From Streptomyces himalayensis subsp. himalayensis (lineage in GTDB: Bacteria; Actinomycetota; Actinomycetes; Streptomycetales; Streptomycetaceae), in the NCBI RefSeq assembly GCF_013778455.1, contig NZ_JACEHE010000046.1, forward strand, positions 1 to 44,860: DNA of 44,860 bases, written 5' to 3'. Below the pieces are notes generated by a model. It was not told the DNA's origin and made no database searches. It saw only the letters and a program-made list of their open reading frames with translations. The first letter of the stretch is position 1, and each line of letters begins with the position of its first letter. Of the stretch, positions 22,638 to 30,460 are shown piece by piece. The position numbers and the translations under genes were made by a program.

Positions 22638-23795
22638 ATGACGACGCCTGTCGAGCAGACAGTTCCCGACGAGTTCCAGGATGAGCTGGACCTGCCCGCC
22701 CCGGGGCAGGTCGACCAAGCTGCCCTCACCAAGGCGAAGTCAGACCTTGCCAAGCAGCAGAGCAGCCTCAGGACGCAGAATGCCGCCATTGCGTCATACA
22801 AGAAGAAGATGAAGGCGGCGGGCAAGGACCGGACGAAGGTCAAGTGGTACGAAGCGCAGATTGCCAGGCTTGAGAAGGGGCGCGCAGCCACCCAGACCAA
22901 GCTGGACGCCGCCCAGAACAAGGTCTACGAGACCGGCGGCGAGTACGACAAGCTACTCAGCGGTGAGAACCGGGACGCCTTCCTGGCGCTCAAATCCCTG
23001 TTCGGCCAGTACGGCCTGGGGAGCCTCGCGGGCAAGATCTACGACTACGTGAAGCAGGGGTACGGGGCCGACACCATCGGCCTGCTTCTGCAGGACACCA
23101 AGGAGTACAAGACCCGCTTCGCAGGCAACGAGGCCCGCGCGAAGGCGGGCCTGGCGGTGCTCAATCCGGCCGACTACCTGGCCACGGAGGCCGCATACCG
23201 GCAGGTGCTCAGCTCTGCTGGGCTGCCGAAGGGCTTCTACGACAACCCCGCGGACTTCACGCGGTGGATAGCTGACGACGTCAGCCCGACCGAGATCAAG
23301 GGTCGTGTCGACATGGCCGTGGCCGCTACCGGCCAGGCCAACCCGCAGTACAAGCAAGCCCTGTGGCAGATGTACGGCATCAACGAGAGCGACCTGACGG
23401 CGTACTTCCTGGACCGCAAGCGCGCTGAGCCGATCTTGAAGAAGCAGGCAGCTGCCGGGGCAATCGGCGCCGCTGCCATCCGCCGGGGCTTCGGCGCCAA
23501 CGTCCTGGACCTGGAGAGCTACGCCACGCTCGGGATCACGGCCGACCAGGCCGAACAGGCCTACGCGCAGATCTCTGAGGGCTTTGAGTCCATGTTGGGC
23601 ATCGCGGGCCGCTACGGCACCACGTGGACCCAACGCGAGGCGGAGCAAGAGCTATTCACGCCTGGCGCCACCACTGGCGGCAAGGAATCCGCCTCAGAGA
23701 AGGGCAAGCGCCTGAAGTCCCAGGAGCGGGCCCAGTTCGCAGGCTCCCGCGGTTCCTCCATCCAGGGCCTGAACGCGGGCTATTCTCAGACGTAG
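22638..23795 (+). CDS. Internal virion protein without hydrolase head (385 aa)
   Basis: Residues 15-100 are a coiled coil rich in Lys, Gln and Ala (AKSDLAKQQSSLRTQNAAIA). The rest is helical, with FGQYGLGSLAGKIYDYVKQGYG, LNPADYLATEAAYRQVL and YFLDRKRAEPILKKQ. General composition resembles the module of the two preceding proteins, but similarity is weak by eye. Last gene of late unit 1; RBS TGAGGAG. Probable ejection protein. Confidence 0.65.
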   Translation: MTTPVEQTVPDEFQDELDLPAPGQVDQAALTKAKSDLAKQQSSLRTQNAAIASYKKKMKAAGKDRTKVKWYEAQIARLEKGRAATQTKLDAAQNKVYETGGEYDKLLSGENRDAFLALKSLFGQYGLGSLAGKIYDYVKQGYGADTIGLLLQDTKEYKTRFAGNEARAKAGLAVLNPADYLATEAAYRQVLSSAGLPKGFYDNPADFTRWIADDVSPTEIKGRVDMAVAATGQANPQYKQALWQMYGINESDLTAYFLDRKRAEPILKKQAAAGAIGAAAIRRGFGANVLDLESYATLGITADQAEQAYAQISEGFESMLGIAGRYGTTWTQREAEQELFTPGATTGGKESASEKGKRLKSQERAQFAGSRGSSIQGLNAGYSQT

Positions 23796-23902
23796 CACGC
23801 CTAACCGGCATCCTGGAGCCAGGGCGTGCGCCGCCCCGACTAGGCCGGAGTCACGCCCGGCTGGTGATGGAGGGGCGTTGCCGCACAGCGGCGGATTGCC
23901 TC

Positions 23903-23928
23903 AGCCCCCGGACCTCTCCCCGGGGGCT
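23903..23928 (+). terminator. Terminator of late unit 1
   Basis: AGCCCCCGG / CCGGGGGCT, 9-bp stem, 8-base loop, followed by TTGTG. About 107 bases past the stop of gene 22638. Confidence 0.8.
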
Positions 23929-23953
23929 TTGTGCTGCCCCGGAAAGGGAAGGT

Positions 23954-23973
23954 GATAGCACTTTTCTGCTAGC
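23954..23973. promoter_or_regulatory. Putative late-gene control site, copy 2
   Basis: GATAGCA-N6-TGCTAGC, 26 bases past the terminator and 120 bases before the scaffold gene. Matches the copy at 7625-7644 in both 7-base arms and spacing. A promoter for the scaffold/capsid unit probably lies here. Confidence 0.6.
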
Positions 23974-24092
23974 TGGGTTTACAGTCGTGCACCGACGGAC
24001 CGACCGGCCCCGTCCTCGGATAAGGCCGGTAGCGGAGCGCGAAGCCTTCCCCCGGAGGCGTAGCAGGCCGCGTAGACGAACGGGAGTGCGCA

Positions 24093-24623
24093 GTGAGTGA
24101 GTACAGCTTCGGCTACGACGAGACCGGCGCAATGCCGGACCTGGGCGAGACAGAGAGCCAGCAGGGGCCCAAGTGGTTCCGCGAAGGACTGGCCAAGCTC
24201 TCGGGACAGGTACAGGAGCTGAAGGCGGAGAACGACCGCCTGAAGGCAGCTCAGAAGCGTGGCCAGGTCGAAGACGCACTCAAGGCGAAGGGTTACGCAC
24301 CGCAGGCCGCCGGCCTGTTCAGCGGCGACCCGAACCAGCTGGACGAATGGCTGACCGCCAACGGCGGCGCCCTGGCCAAGCTCTCCCCCGAGGGCGAGCA
24401 GCCGGGCGAGCAGGCCCCCCAGGGTCCGCCGACTTCCACCGTTCCGGCTGACGGTCAGGAGCAGATGCAGCGCATGCAGGAGCAGGGCACGCAGGGCGTA
24501 GCCGCCCCGCAGGGCACGGAAGCCGAACTGGCAGCGGCCCTCAGGGCCGCACAGACGCCCGAACAGTTCGCCCAGCTGATGCAGTCGCACGGCAACCCCT
24601 ACGACTGGGGAATGCCTTCCTGA
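24093..24623 (+). CDS. Capsid scaffold protein (176 aa)
   Basis: GTG start. Residues 28-55 (GLAKLSGQVQELKAENDRLK) are a leucine-zipper-type coiled coil; then a Gln/Pro/Glu-rich disordered middle and a helical C-terminus (AAQTPEQFAQLMQSHG). Acidic, no Cys, immediately before the major capsid gene: the standard features of a scaffolding protein that guides procapsid assembly and is then lost. Confidence 0.8.
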   Translation: MSEYSFGYDETGAMPDLGETESQQGPKWFREGLAKLSGQVQELKAENDRLKAAQKRGQVEDALKAKGYAPQAAGLFSGDPNQLDEWLTANGGALAKLSPEGEQPGEQAPQGPPTSTVPADGQEQMQRMQEQGTQGVAAPQGTEAELAAALRAAQTPEQFAQLMQSHGNPYDWGMPS

Positions 24624-24665
24624 CCTCTCCCGTCCCTACGGCACCCCAGGAGGGGGTGAGAGGCC

Positions 24666-25640
24666 ATGGCCAACGCCTACACCGACACTTCAGCCATGTC
24701 CAACGCGGTACAGACCGCGTACGACAAGACCTTTGAGTTCGCACTGCGCTCTCAGCCGATGTTCCGCGCCGTCGCCGACAAGCGGCCCGTCGATGCGACC
24801 GCCCCCGGCGGGTCCATCGTCCTTGAGCGGTACCAGGATCTGGCGACCGCCACCACGGCGCTGACCGAGACCACCGACCCGGACTCGGTTGCCGTCGGCA
24901 ACCCGACCACGGTCACGATCACACTCAACGAGTACGGCAACCCGGTGCTGCGCACCCGGAAGCTGTTCCTGTACTCGCTGACCGACGTGGACCCGGCGAT
25001 TGCCAACATTGTGGCGTTCAACGCCGCGGACTCGGTGGACACGATCGTGCAGACCGTGCTGCGTTCGGGCACCAACGTCATCCAGCGCAAGGCCGGTACG
25101 GTCTCCTACGTCACCAACGGCACCGCAACCACTCCGGTCGGTACCACGATGGCGGCCACGGACAGCTTCAACAGCGCCATTGCGCGCCTGGCTACGGCCA
25201 AGCTGCGGGCCAACAAGGCCGTGCCCCGCAAGGGCTCGCTGTACTGGTGTGCCATCCACCCGGAGGTCTCCCACGACCTGCGCGCCGAGACCGGCGCGGC
25301 TGCCTGGCGTGACCCGCACAACTACTCGGCCGCCGGGAACATCTGGGCCGGTGAGATCGGCGCCTACGAGGGCGCGTTCTACATCGAGTCGCCCCGGTGC
25401 TACAACGCCGTGGACGCCGGTACCGGTGACAACACGGTCCGCCGGTTCCGCACGTACTACGCGGGCCAGCAGGCCCTGGCGGAGGCCGTGGCCGACGAGT
25501 TCCACATCGTCGCCGGTCCCATCGTCGACAAGCTGGCTCGCTTCCGGCCTCTCGGCTGGTACGGGGTGGCCGGCTGGGCCCGATACCGCGAAGAGGCGCT
25601 GATCCGCGCCGAGACGACCTCCACCATCAACGCCAGCTGA
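24666..25640 (+). CDS. Major capsid protein, N4 gp56-like
   Basis: 324 residues, starts MANAYTDTSAMSNAVQTAYD. Shows the pattern of N4 gp56-type capsid proteins: early helix with FEFALRSQPMFRAVAD, NEYGNPVLRTRKLFLYS, WCAIHPEVSHDLRAE, EIGAYEGAFYIESPR and the C-terminal LGWYGVAGWARYREEALIR. Expected HK97 fold forming the icosahedral shell. RBS AGGAGGG at a good distance. The next gene starts in its stop codon. Strong codon bias typical of a highly expressed gene. Confidence 0.9.
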   Translation: MANAYTDTSAMSNAVQTAYDKTFEFALRSQPMFRAVADKRPVDATAPGGSIVLERYQDLATATTALTETTDPDSVAVGNPTTVTITLNEYGNPVLRTRKLFLYSLTDVDPAIANIVAFNAADSVDTIVQTVLRSGTNVIQRKAGTVSYVTNGTATTPVGTTMAATDSFNSAIARLATAKLRANKAVPRKGSLYWCAIHPEVSHDLRAETGAAAWRDPHNYSAAGNIWAGEIGAYEGAFYIESPRCYNAVDAGTGDNTVRRFRTYYAGQQALAEAVADEFHIVAGPIVDKLARFRPLGWYGVAGWARYREEALIRAETTSTINAS

Positions 25641-25966
25641 TGGCTACCTGGACGTTCCGGCCCCCCACGGTTGATGAGGGGCCGGCGTCCTGGGAAAACC
25701 CGCTGTTCTACCGGGTCAAGCTGGCTCGGGGGATTTCGATCCTCGAAGGGCCGCCTGGCACGTACAGGACGGCCCGCTTTCCTACCCAGGACGAGATCGC
25801 AGCGTCGGCCCCCGCCATGTACATGGGCGGCCACGAGTACGAGGTGGACGACACCACCAAGGCCGCGCTGCTCGCGGCCGGCATCGGCGTAACAGAGTCC
25901 AACTTCGCTGTCCCCGAGAACGGGTACGGCGGGGGCGGCTACGGCTTCGGCGCTTACGGAGAATGA
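25640..25966 (+). CDS. Small capsid-associated protein (108 aa)
   Basis: Starts MATWTFRPPTVDEGPASWENPL; about 90 residues of compact sequence (FYRVKLARGISILEGPPGTY), then a Gly/Tyr-rich tail (NGYGGGGYGFGAYG). Overlaps the capsid stop by one base. Position suggests decoration, head completion or head-tail joining. No certain family. Confidence 0.65.
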   Translation: MATWTFRPPTVDEGPASWENPLFYRVKLARGISILEGPPGTYRTARFPTQDEIAASAPAMYMGGHEYEVDDTTKAALLAAGIGVTESNFAVPENGYGGGGYGFGAYGE

Positions 25967-25967
25967 C

Positions 25968-27581
25968 ATGGTCACCAAGCCGACACGAGGCCAGCACGGC
26001 TGGGACACGGCGCTCAACGCGGCCCTGGATGACCTGCAGTCTCAGATCACCACCAACCTGAGCGCCGAGGTCTTCAACGTCCTCACCTACGGCGCGGTAG
26101 GCAATGGCGCCAGTGATGACACCGCGGCGATTCAGGCCGCACTCAATGCGGCCACGAATGCCGGCGGCGGCACAGTCTTCCTGTCGGCCGGGCGCACCTA
26201 CTGCGTGACCGACTACCTGGTGCCCAAAGACAACACGGTCGTATGGGCCTACGGCGCTACCGTCAAGGCGATCGGCAACAAGGGCATTCTTCGGAACTTC
26301 GGTTCAGCGGAGTCCTTCACCGTCTACAACGGCCCCAGCAACATCACGATTGCTGGGGGCACCTGGGACGGCAACGCCTCGGATGGCGTTACCGGCACGG
26401 TCACCAACACGGTGAACGTCTTCACGTTCGGCCACGCCCGCAACATCACGGTGCGGGACGCAAAGGTCACCAACGTGTCATCGGCCCACGCCATGGACGT
26501 GAACGCCTGCGACACTGTACGAATCCTCAACTGCCGCTTCGAGGGGTTCCGCGACAACACTGGCGACGCCAGCCGGCCCTGGTCCGAGGCGATCCAGATC
26601 GACTGGGCCATCACGGACTCCGGCATCGTGGGGGCGAACGACAACACGCCCTGCAAGAACATCCTGGTCCAGGGCTGCTCATTCGGCGCGGGCACCCGCC
26701 TGCCGGCCTTCGGCCGCGCCGTGGGCTCTCACACCAGCGTCAATGGCGCCTGGGCCGACGGTATCCAGGTGCTGGGCAACCGCATCGAGGGCACCGCCCA
26801 GGAGGGCGTCCGGGCCTACGCCTGGAAGAACGCCGTCATCGCGGACAACGTCATCTCCGGTACGGGCCTTACGGGCATCATGATCACCGGCCCCGATCCT
26901 GCGGTGGCCGGGTACAACATGCCCTGCCAGTACGTGACCGTTCAGGGCAACGTCGTCGCCGGCCCGGCGAGCGCTTCCGCGAACGCCATTCGCGTCTCCG
27001 GCTTCAGTGCCGCTCAGCCCACCGGCGTCCACATCGCCGACAACACCGTGACCGGTGGCACCGCCACCGGGATCTTCGTCTCGCAGGCATCCAACCCGAC
27101 CGTAGCCAGCAACCAGGCAATCAGCCCCGGCACCTCCGGCATCTACGTCATCAGCTGCGTGGCCCCCCTCGTCACCGGGAACAAGACGGTCTCCGCGGGC
27201 GGGACCGCAATCGGCGTGGATACCTGCACCGGAGGGCACGCCAGCGGCAACTTCGTCCAGGGTGGGAGCAGCCACGGGATTCTCATCGCGGGTGGCAGCG
27301 ACATATCCGCCACGGGGAACCGGGTGTGGGGCGTGACCAGTAGCGGAATCCGCGCCACGTCGACCTCGCTACGCCCCCGCATCACGGCCAACACCGTCCT
27401 GCGCAACGGCGTGAGCGCCTTGGGCATCGAGGTCACCGCATCCGCCACGGGCGGCATGGTCATCGGTAACGACCTGTCGGGGAGCAGCTGGCCGGGCGGA
27501 ACTGCGCTCTCTCTGCCTGGCACCCCGGCCACCGACTGGGCGGGCGGCACAACCAACCCCGGCAACAACCTCGTCAGCTAG
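25968..27581 (+). CDS. Beta-helix tailspike, pectate-lyase-like (537 aa)
   Basis: The N-terminal entry FNVLTYGAVGNGASDDTAAI (from residue about 35) is the classic start of Pectate_lyase_3/tailspike beta-helices, followed by GGGTVFLSAGRTY. Many repeats of the kind NxIxGxGxTGIMITG, VQGNVVAG, VADNTVTGG cover residues 100-520, as in right-handed parallel beta-helices. Likely a trimeric tailspike that binds or degrades a surface polysaccharide or teichoic-acid-type receptor. The short N-terminal segment (about 35 residues) would attach to the virion. No catalytic residues can be assigned. Confidence 0.85.
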   Translation: MVTKPTRGQHGWDTALNAALDDLQSQITTNLSAEVFNVLTYGAVGNGASDDTAAIQAALNAATNAGGGTVFLSAGRTYCVTDYLVPKDNTVVWAYGATVKAIGNKGILRNFGSAESFTVYNGPSNITIAGGTWDGNASDGVTGTVTNTVNVFTFGHARNITVRDAKVTNVSSAHAMDVNACDTVRILNCRFEGFRDNTGDASRPWSEAIQIDWAITDSGIVGANDNTPCKNILVQGCSFGAGTRLPAFGRAVGSHTSVNGAWADGIQVLGNRIEGTAQEGVRAYAWKNAVIADNVISGTGLTGIMITGPDPAVAGYNMPCQYVTVQGNVVAGPASASANAIRVSGFSAAQPTGVHIADNTVTGGTATGIFVSQASNPTVASNQAISPGTSGIYVISCVAPLVTGNKTVSAGGTAIGVDTCTGGHASGNFVQGGSSHGILIAGGSDISATGNRVWGVTSSGIRATSTSLRPRITANTVLRNGVSALGIEVTASATGGMVIGNDLSGSSWPGGTALSLPGTPATDWAGGTTNPGNNLVS

Positions 27582-27597
27582 TCCACAGGAGACAGAA

Positions 27598-27870
27598 ATG
27601 GCAGCACGGAAGACGACCCTGCCGGCGGCGGCCTCGAAGAGGGCGCCGGCCAAGAAGACGACCCTGCCCGCTCCCGCCAAGAAGAAGGCGTTGCCGGTGA
27701 CGCCCGGCAAGAAGGCCACGCTTCCGGCGCCCGTCAAGAAGGGCGCTGCACCCAAGGCGCCCGGCTCCCCGGGCACCAGGGGCGGGGCGGCCGGTGCGCC
27801 GCCCTGGGCCAAGAACGTGGCCAGTAAGGCTGTAGCGGCCAAGAAGGCTTCCCGTAGGAGGGGTGCGTGA
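27598..27870 (+). CDS. Lys/Ala/Pro-rich basic protein (90 aa)
   Basis: Composed of imperfect repeats such as KKTTLPAPAKKK, KKATLPAPVKK and KKAL-P, with a basic AKKASRRRGA end. Resembles the tails of histone H1 and actinobacterial H1-like or HupS-type proteins. No globular domain. It could coat DNA in the head or be ejected with it. RBS AGGAGAC. Overlaps the next small gene. Confidence 0.75.
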   Translation: MAARKTTLPAAASKRAPAKKTTLPAPAKKKALPVTPGKKATLPAPVKKGAAPKAPGSPGTRGGAAGAPPWAKNVASKAVAAKKASRRRGA

Positions 27871-28010
27871 TGGCGCACGACAGCAAGTGCCCGAAGGGCG
27901 ACGGCGGCAACAAGACGCTGACCAACCAGGACGAGAAGCCGATCCTGGACCGCACCACGCAGGGCCTTCAGACGCGCTCTGAGGGCATGCAGGAGCGGGG
28001 GAGGCACTGA
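27870..28010 (+). CDS. Very small hydrophilic protein (46 aa)
   Basis: An uninterrupted 46-codon frame between two overlapping stop/start junctions (TGATG at both ends): MAHDSKCPKGDGGNKTLTNQ, then DEKPILDRTTQGLQTRSEGM. GGAGGGG lies just upstream. It fills exactly the gap between its neighbours, which strongly supports translation. Unknown virion or assembly role. Confidence 0.7.
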   Translation: MAHDSKCPKGDGGNKTLTNQDEKPILDRTTQGLQTRSEGMQERGRH

Positions 28011-28303
28011 TGTGCCGGAGTGGTTGCCCGACGCAGGACCACGCCTCCTGGGGCGCCTGTGCGCGTGCCGCGAACCTCAAGGTTGCGTACTGCGGGATCG
28101 GTGGCGGGGACGCCACCGCCCAGAAGCGGTGGGACTCCGAGCTGGAGCTGTATCGCCAGGCGCGCAAGCAGGGCGTCCAGCCCGATGGAACCAAGCTCAA
28201 CCAGATCACGGCCGCCCTGAAGGCCTCGGACGCGGCAGGGGCCGCGTACGGCAAGGACTTCAACAAGGCGACTCCGATGCCTGCGGGAGCGGAGGCAGTC
28301 TGA
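28010..28303 (+). CDS. Small hypothetical protein (97 aa)
   Basis: Starts MCRSGCPTQDHASWGACARA; Cys2, Cys6, Cys17, Cys28 may bind metal; the same SGCPTQDHASWG...AxxLKVAYC pattern is familiar from actinophage capsid-region proteins of unknown role. The rest is helical (KRWDSELELYRQARKQG), ending with a flexible tail. One-base overlap upstream. Confidence 0.65.
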   Translation: MCRSGCPTQDHASWGACARAANLKVAYCGIGGGDATAQKRWDSELELYRQARKQGVQPDGTKLNQITAALKASDAAGAAYGKDFNKATPMPAGAEAV

Positions 28304-28304
28304 C

Positions 28305-29213
28305 ATGCCGACCTTCGATCAGCTCGTTAAGCGCGTGCGCCAGCAGCTGCTGGGCTTCACGATGAGCCAGGAGTCCGTCAGCGAGCTGTCGGGGGCCATG
28401 ACCGCTTCGGCAACCACCTTCACATGTGACACGGGCACCGTGACGAATCTGTCCCGGGGTCTGGTGGAGATCGACGATGAGCTGATCTTGGTCAAGGCGT
28501 ACGACGTCCAGTCGGGCGTCGTCTCTGTCATGGGTCTGACCAACGGCCGCGGCTACGAGGGCACCACGGCCGCCAGCCACGCCACGAACGCCCTGGTGAC
28601 CTCCAACCCCGCCTTCCCCCGGGCGCGGATCAAAGAGGCCATTAACGACGCCATCACGGCCCTGTACCCGCATCTGGTCGTCTTCGCGACGACTGAGATC
28701 ACCTACAACTCGGCACAGGCCGAATACGAGCTTCCGAGCGACTGCAAGGACATCTGGTACGTCACGGCCCGCACTGTCGGGCCGTCCAAGGTCGCCCAGC
28801 CCATGCCCAACTGGCGTTACAACCCCCGGGCCAGGACCGCGGACTTCGCCTCGGGCAAGTCCATTCAGCTCTTCGACGCGGTCACTCCGGGCCAGGCCGT
28901 ACGCATCGTCTACGCCAAGGCTCCGGCGACTCTGGGCGCCAACGCCGACGACTTCGCTACCGTCACCGGCTTCGCCGACCGCATCTCGGACCTGGTGGTC
29001 TGGGCCGCCTGCAAGCGGCTTGCCCCGGCGCTGGAGTCCGCACGGCTGCAGCAGCAGTCCGTGGAAGCCACGGAGCGAGCCCCGCTCGTAGCCCAGACTT
29101 CCGCAACCAAGGTGGTCAGCATGTACGCCTCGCTGTATGCGGAGCGTCTGGAGGAGGAGCGAGCGCTGATGTTCGCAGAGCTGCCCAACTACGCCACGTT
29201 CCAGGGGTCCTGA
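28305..29213 (+). CDS. Head-tail adaptor / tail tube protein A-like (302 aa)
   Basis: Starts MPTFDQLVKRVRQQLLGF; a beta domain (residues 20-95, with a VTNLSRGLVEIDDELILV strand pair) inserted before ARIKEAINDAITALYPHL, then ITYNSAQAEYELPSDCKDIW and a helical C-terminus (SATKVVSMYASLYAERLEEE). This order resembles podovirus gatekeeper/adaptor proteins (T7 gp11-like). It should close the portal and carry the nozzle. Inference from fold-like pattern and position. Confidence 0.65.
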   Translation: MPTFDQLVKRVRQQLLGFTMSQESVSELSGAMTASATTFTCDTGTVTNLSRGLVEIDDELILVKAYDVQSGVVSVMGLTNGRGYEGTTAASHATNALVTSNPAFPRARIKEAINDAITALYPHLVVFATTEITYNSAQAEYELPSDCKDIWYVTARTVGPSKVAQPMPNWRYNPRARTADFASGKSIQLFDAVTPGQAVRIVYAKAPATLGANADDFATVTGFADRISDLVVWAACKRLAPALESARLQQQSVEATERAPLVAQTSATKVVSMYASLYAERLEEERALMFAELPNYATFQGS

Positions 29214-30451
29214 TGCCCAACGCCTTCTTCTACTCCAACACGGCCATACAGACGACTCTGTCAGGGTCGATCTCGGCCGGCGCCACGTCCATGACCGTGG
29301 GCGCCACCACTGGCTTCCCGGGCTCTTTCCCGTACATCCTGGCCGTGGACTACGGCGCGGCGACGGAGGAGCTGGTGAAGGTCACCGCCGCGGCGGGAAC
29401 CGCTCTCACCGTGGAGCGGGGCTTCGGCTCCACCAGCGCCCAGAGCCACAGCCTGGGTGCCGTCGTACGCCACGTGGTCAACTCGGTGGACCTCACCGAC
29501 TTCCGCACGCACGAGGCTGCCACCGCGGACGTGCACGGGGTTACCGGCGCCCTGGTGGGCGCCACCTCCACGCAGACGCTCACCAACAAGACCTTGACGA
29601 ACCCGACGGTCAACGGCGGGGCCCTGTCGGGCACCTTCACGGGCTCGCCAACCCTCTCGGGGAACCTGACCCTCTCGGGCAACCCCACCTTCAGCGGTGC
29701 CCCGCTCTTCACGGGCGGGCCGACTTTCAGTACGTCTGCGCCGCTGTTCCTGAAGACGGTGGGTACCGACGTCGCGCTACGGACCACGGTGAGCGGAGAC
29801 AGCAACAACCGCCTGGCCATCCGGGCGGACGGCCAGCTCTTGTGGTCCTCCGGGTCTGGCACTGCGGACACCAACCTGTACCGCGATGCCGCCAACGAGC
29901 TGAAGACCGACGACGCCCTGGCGATCGTTGGCGAGCTGAAGCCTGCCAACCTGGTGCGAGGTACCAGGGCCGCAGCCTCGGACAGCCAGTACGAGTCGCG
30001 CGTGTCGGGCGACGCAAACGCCCGCTGGTTCGCCAGAGCGGATGGACAGATGTGGTGGGGTCCGGGCAGCGCGATCCAGGACACCAACCTGTACCGTTCG
30101 GCGGCTGACACCCTCAAGACGGACGACAACTTCATCGCGAACGGCAACCTGACCGTGGGCGGGGCTGCGGCCATCACGGGCAAGGTCAGCGCCGCCAACC
30201 TTCGCACAGGTCAGGCCACCACTCCCGCCCCTGGCGGCACTCCAGGCCAGACGAGCGTGGCCGTCACGTTCTCCTCGGCGATGCCGTCCGTGCCGAACGT
30301 AATCGTTACGGCAAGCAGCGCTTCGGCCGACCTGAACAACTCCAATATCCGCTGGGCAGTCCAGAGCGAAACGACCACCGGATTCCAGATCAACTGCTGG
30401 CGCGACACGAATTCGACCACCACTTTCAACTGGTTCGCCGTCATCGAGTAG
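29213..30451 (+). CDS. Tail fibre protein with internal repeats (412 aa)
   Basis: N-terminal beta domain (FYSNTAIQTTLSGSISAGATS), then TQTLTNKTLTNPTVNGG and SGSPTLSGNLTLSGNPTFSG-type repeats typical of fibres. Two copies of a roughly 50-residue module follow (near residues 183-236 and 258-311), sharing RADGQ..W...GS...DTNLYR.AA..LKTDD. The C-terminus (PNVIVTASSA, FQINCWRD, FNWFAVIE) looks like the receptor-binding beta-sandwich of phage fibres. The start overlaps the adaptor stop. Likely host-range determinant together with the tailspike. Confidence 0.8.
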   Translation: MPNAFFYSNTAIQTTLSGSISAGATSMTVGATTGFPGSFPYILAVDYGAATEELVKVTAAAGTALTVERGFGSTSAQSHSLGAVVRHVVNSVDLTDFRTHEAATADVHGVTGALVGATSTQTLTNKTLTNPTVNGGALSGTFTGSPTLSGNLTLSGNPTFSGAPLFTGGPTFSTSAPLFLKTVGTDVALRTTVSGDSNNRLAIRADGQLLWSSGSGTADTNLYRDAANELKTDDALAIVGELKPANLVRGTRAAASDSQYESRVSGDANARWFARADGQMWWGPGSAIQDTNLYRSAADTLKTDDNFIANGNLTVGGAAAITGKVSAANLRTGQATTPAPGGTPGQTSVAVTFSSAMPSVPNVIVTASSASADLNNSNIRWAVQSETTTGFQINCWRDTNSTTTFNWFAVIE

Positions 30452-30460
30452 GGGGCAGGC

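Larger units (their letters stand above)
23796..24092. other. Intergenic region between late units
   Basis: About 297 bases without a gene. Contains a terminator, the second copy of the GATAGCA-N6-TGCTAGC site and the leader of the scaffold gene. Confidence 0.7.
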
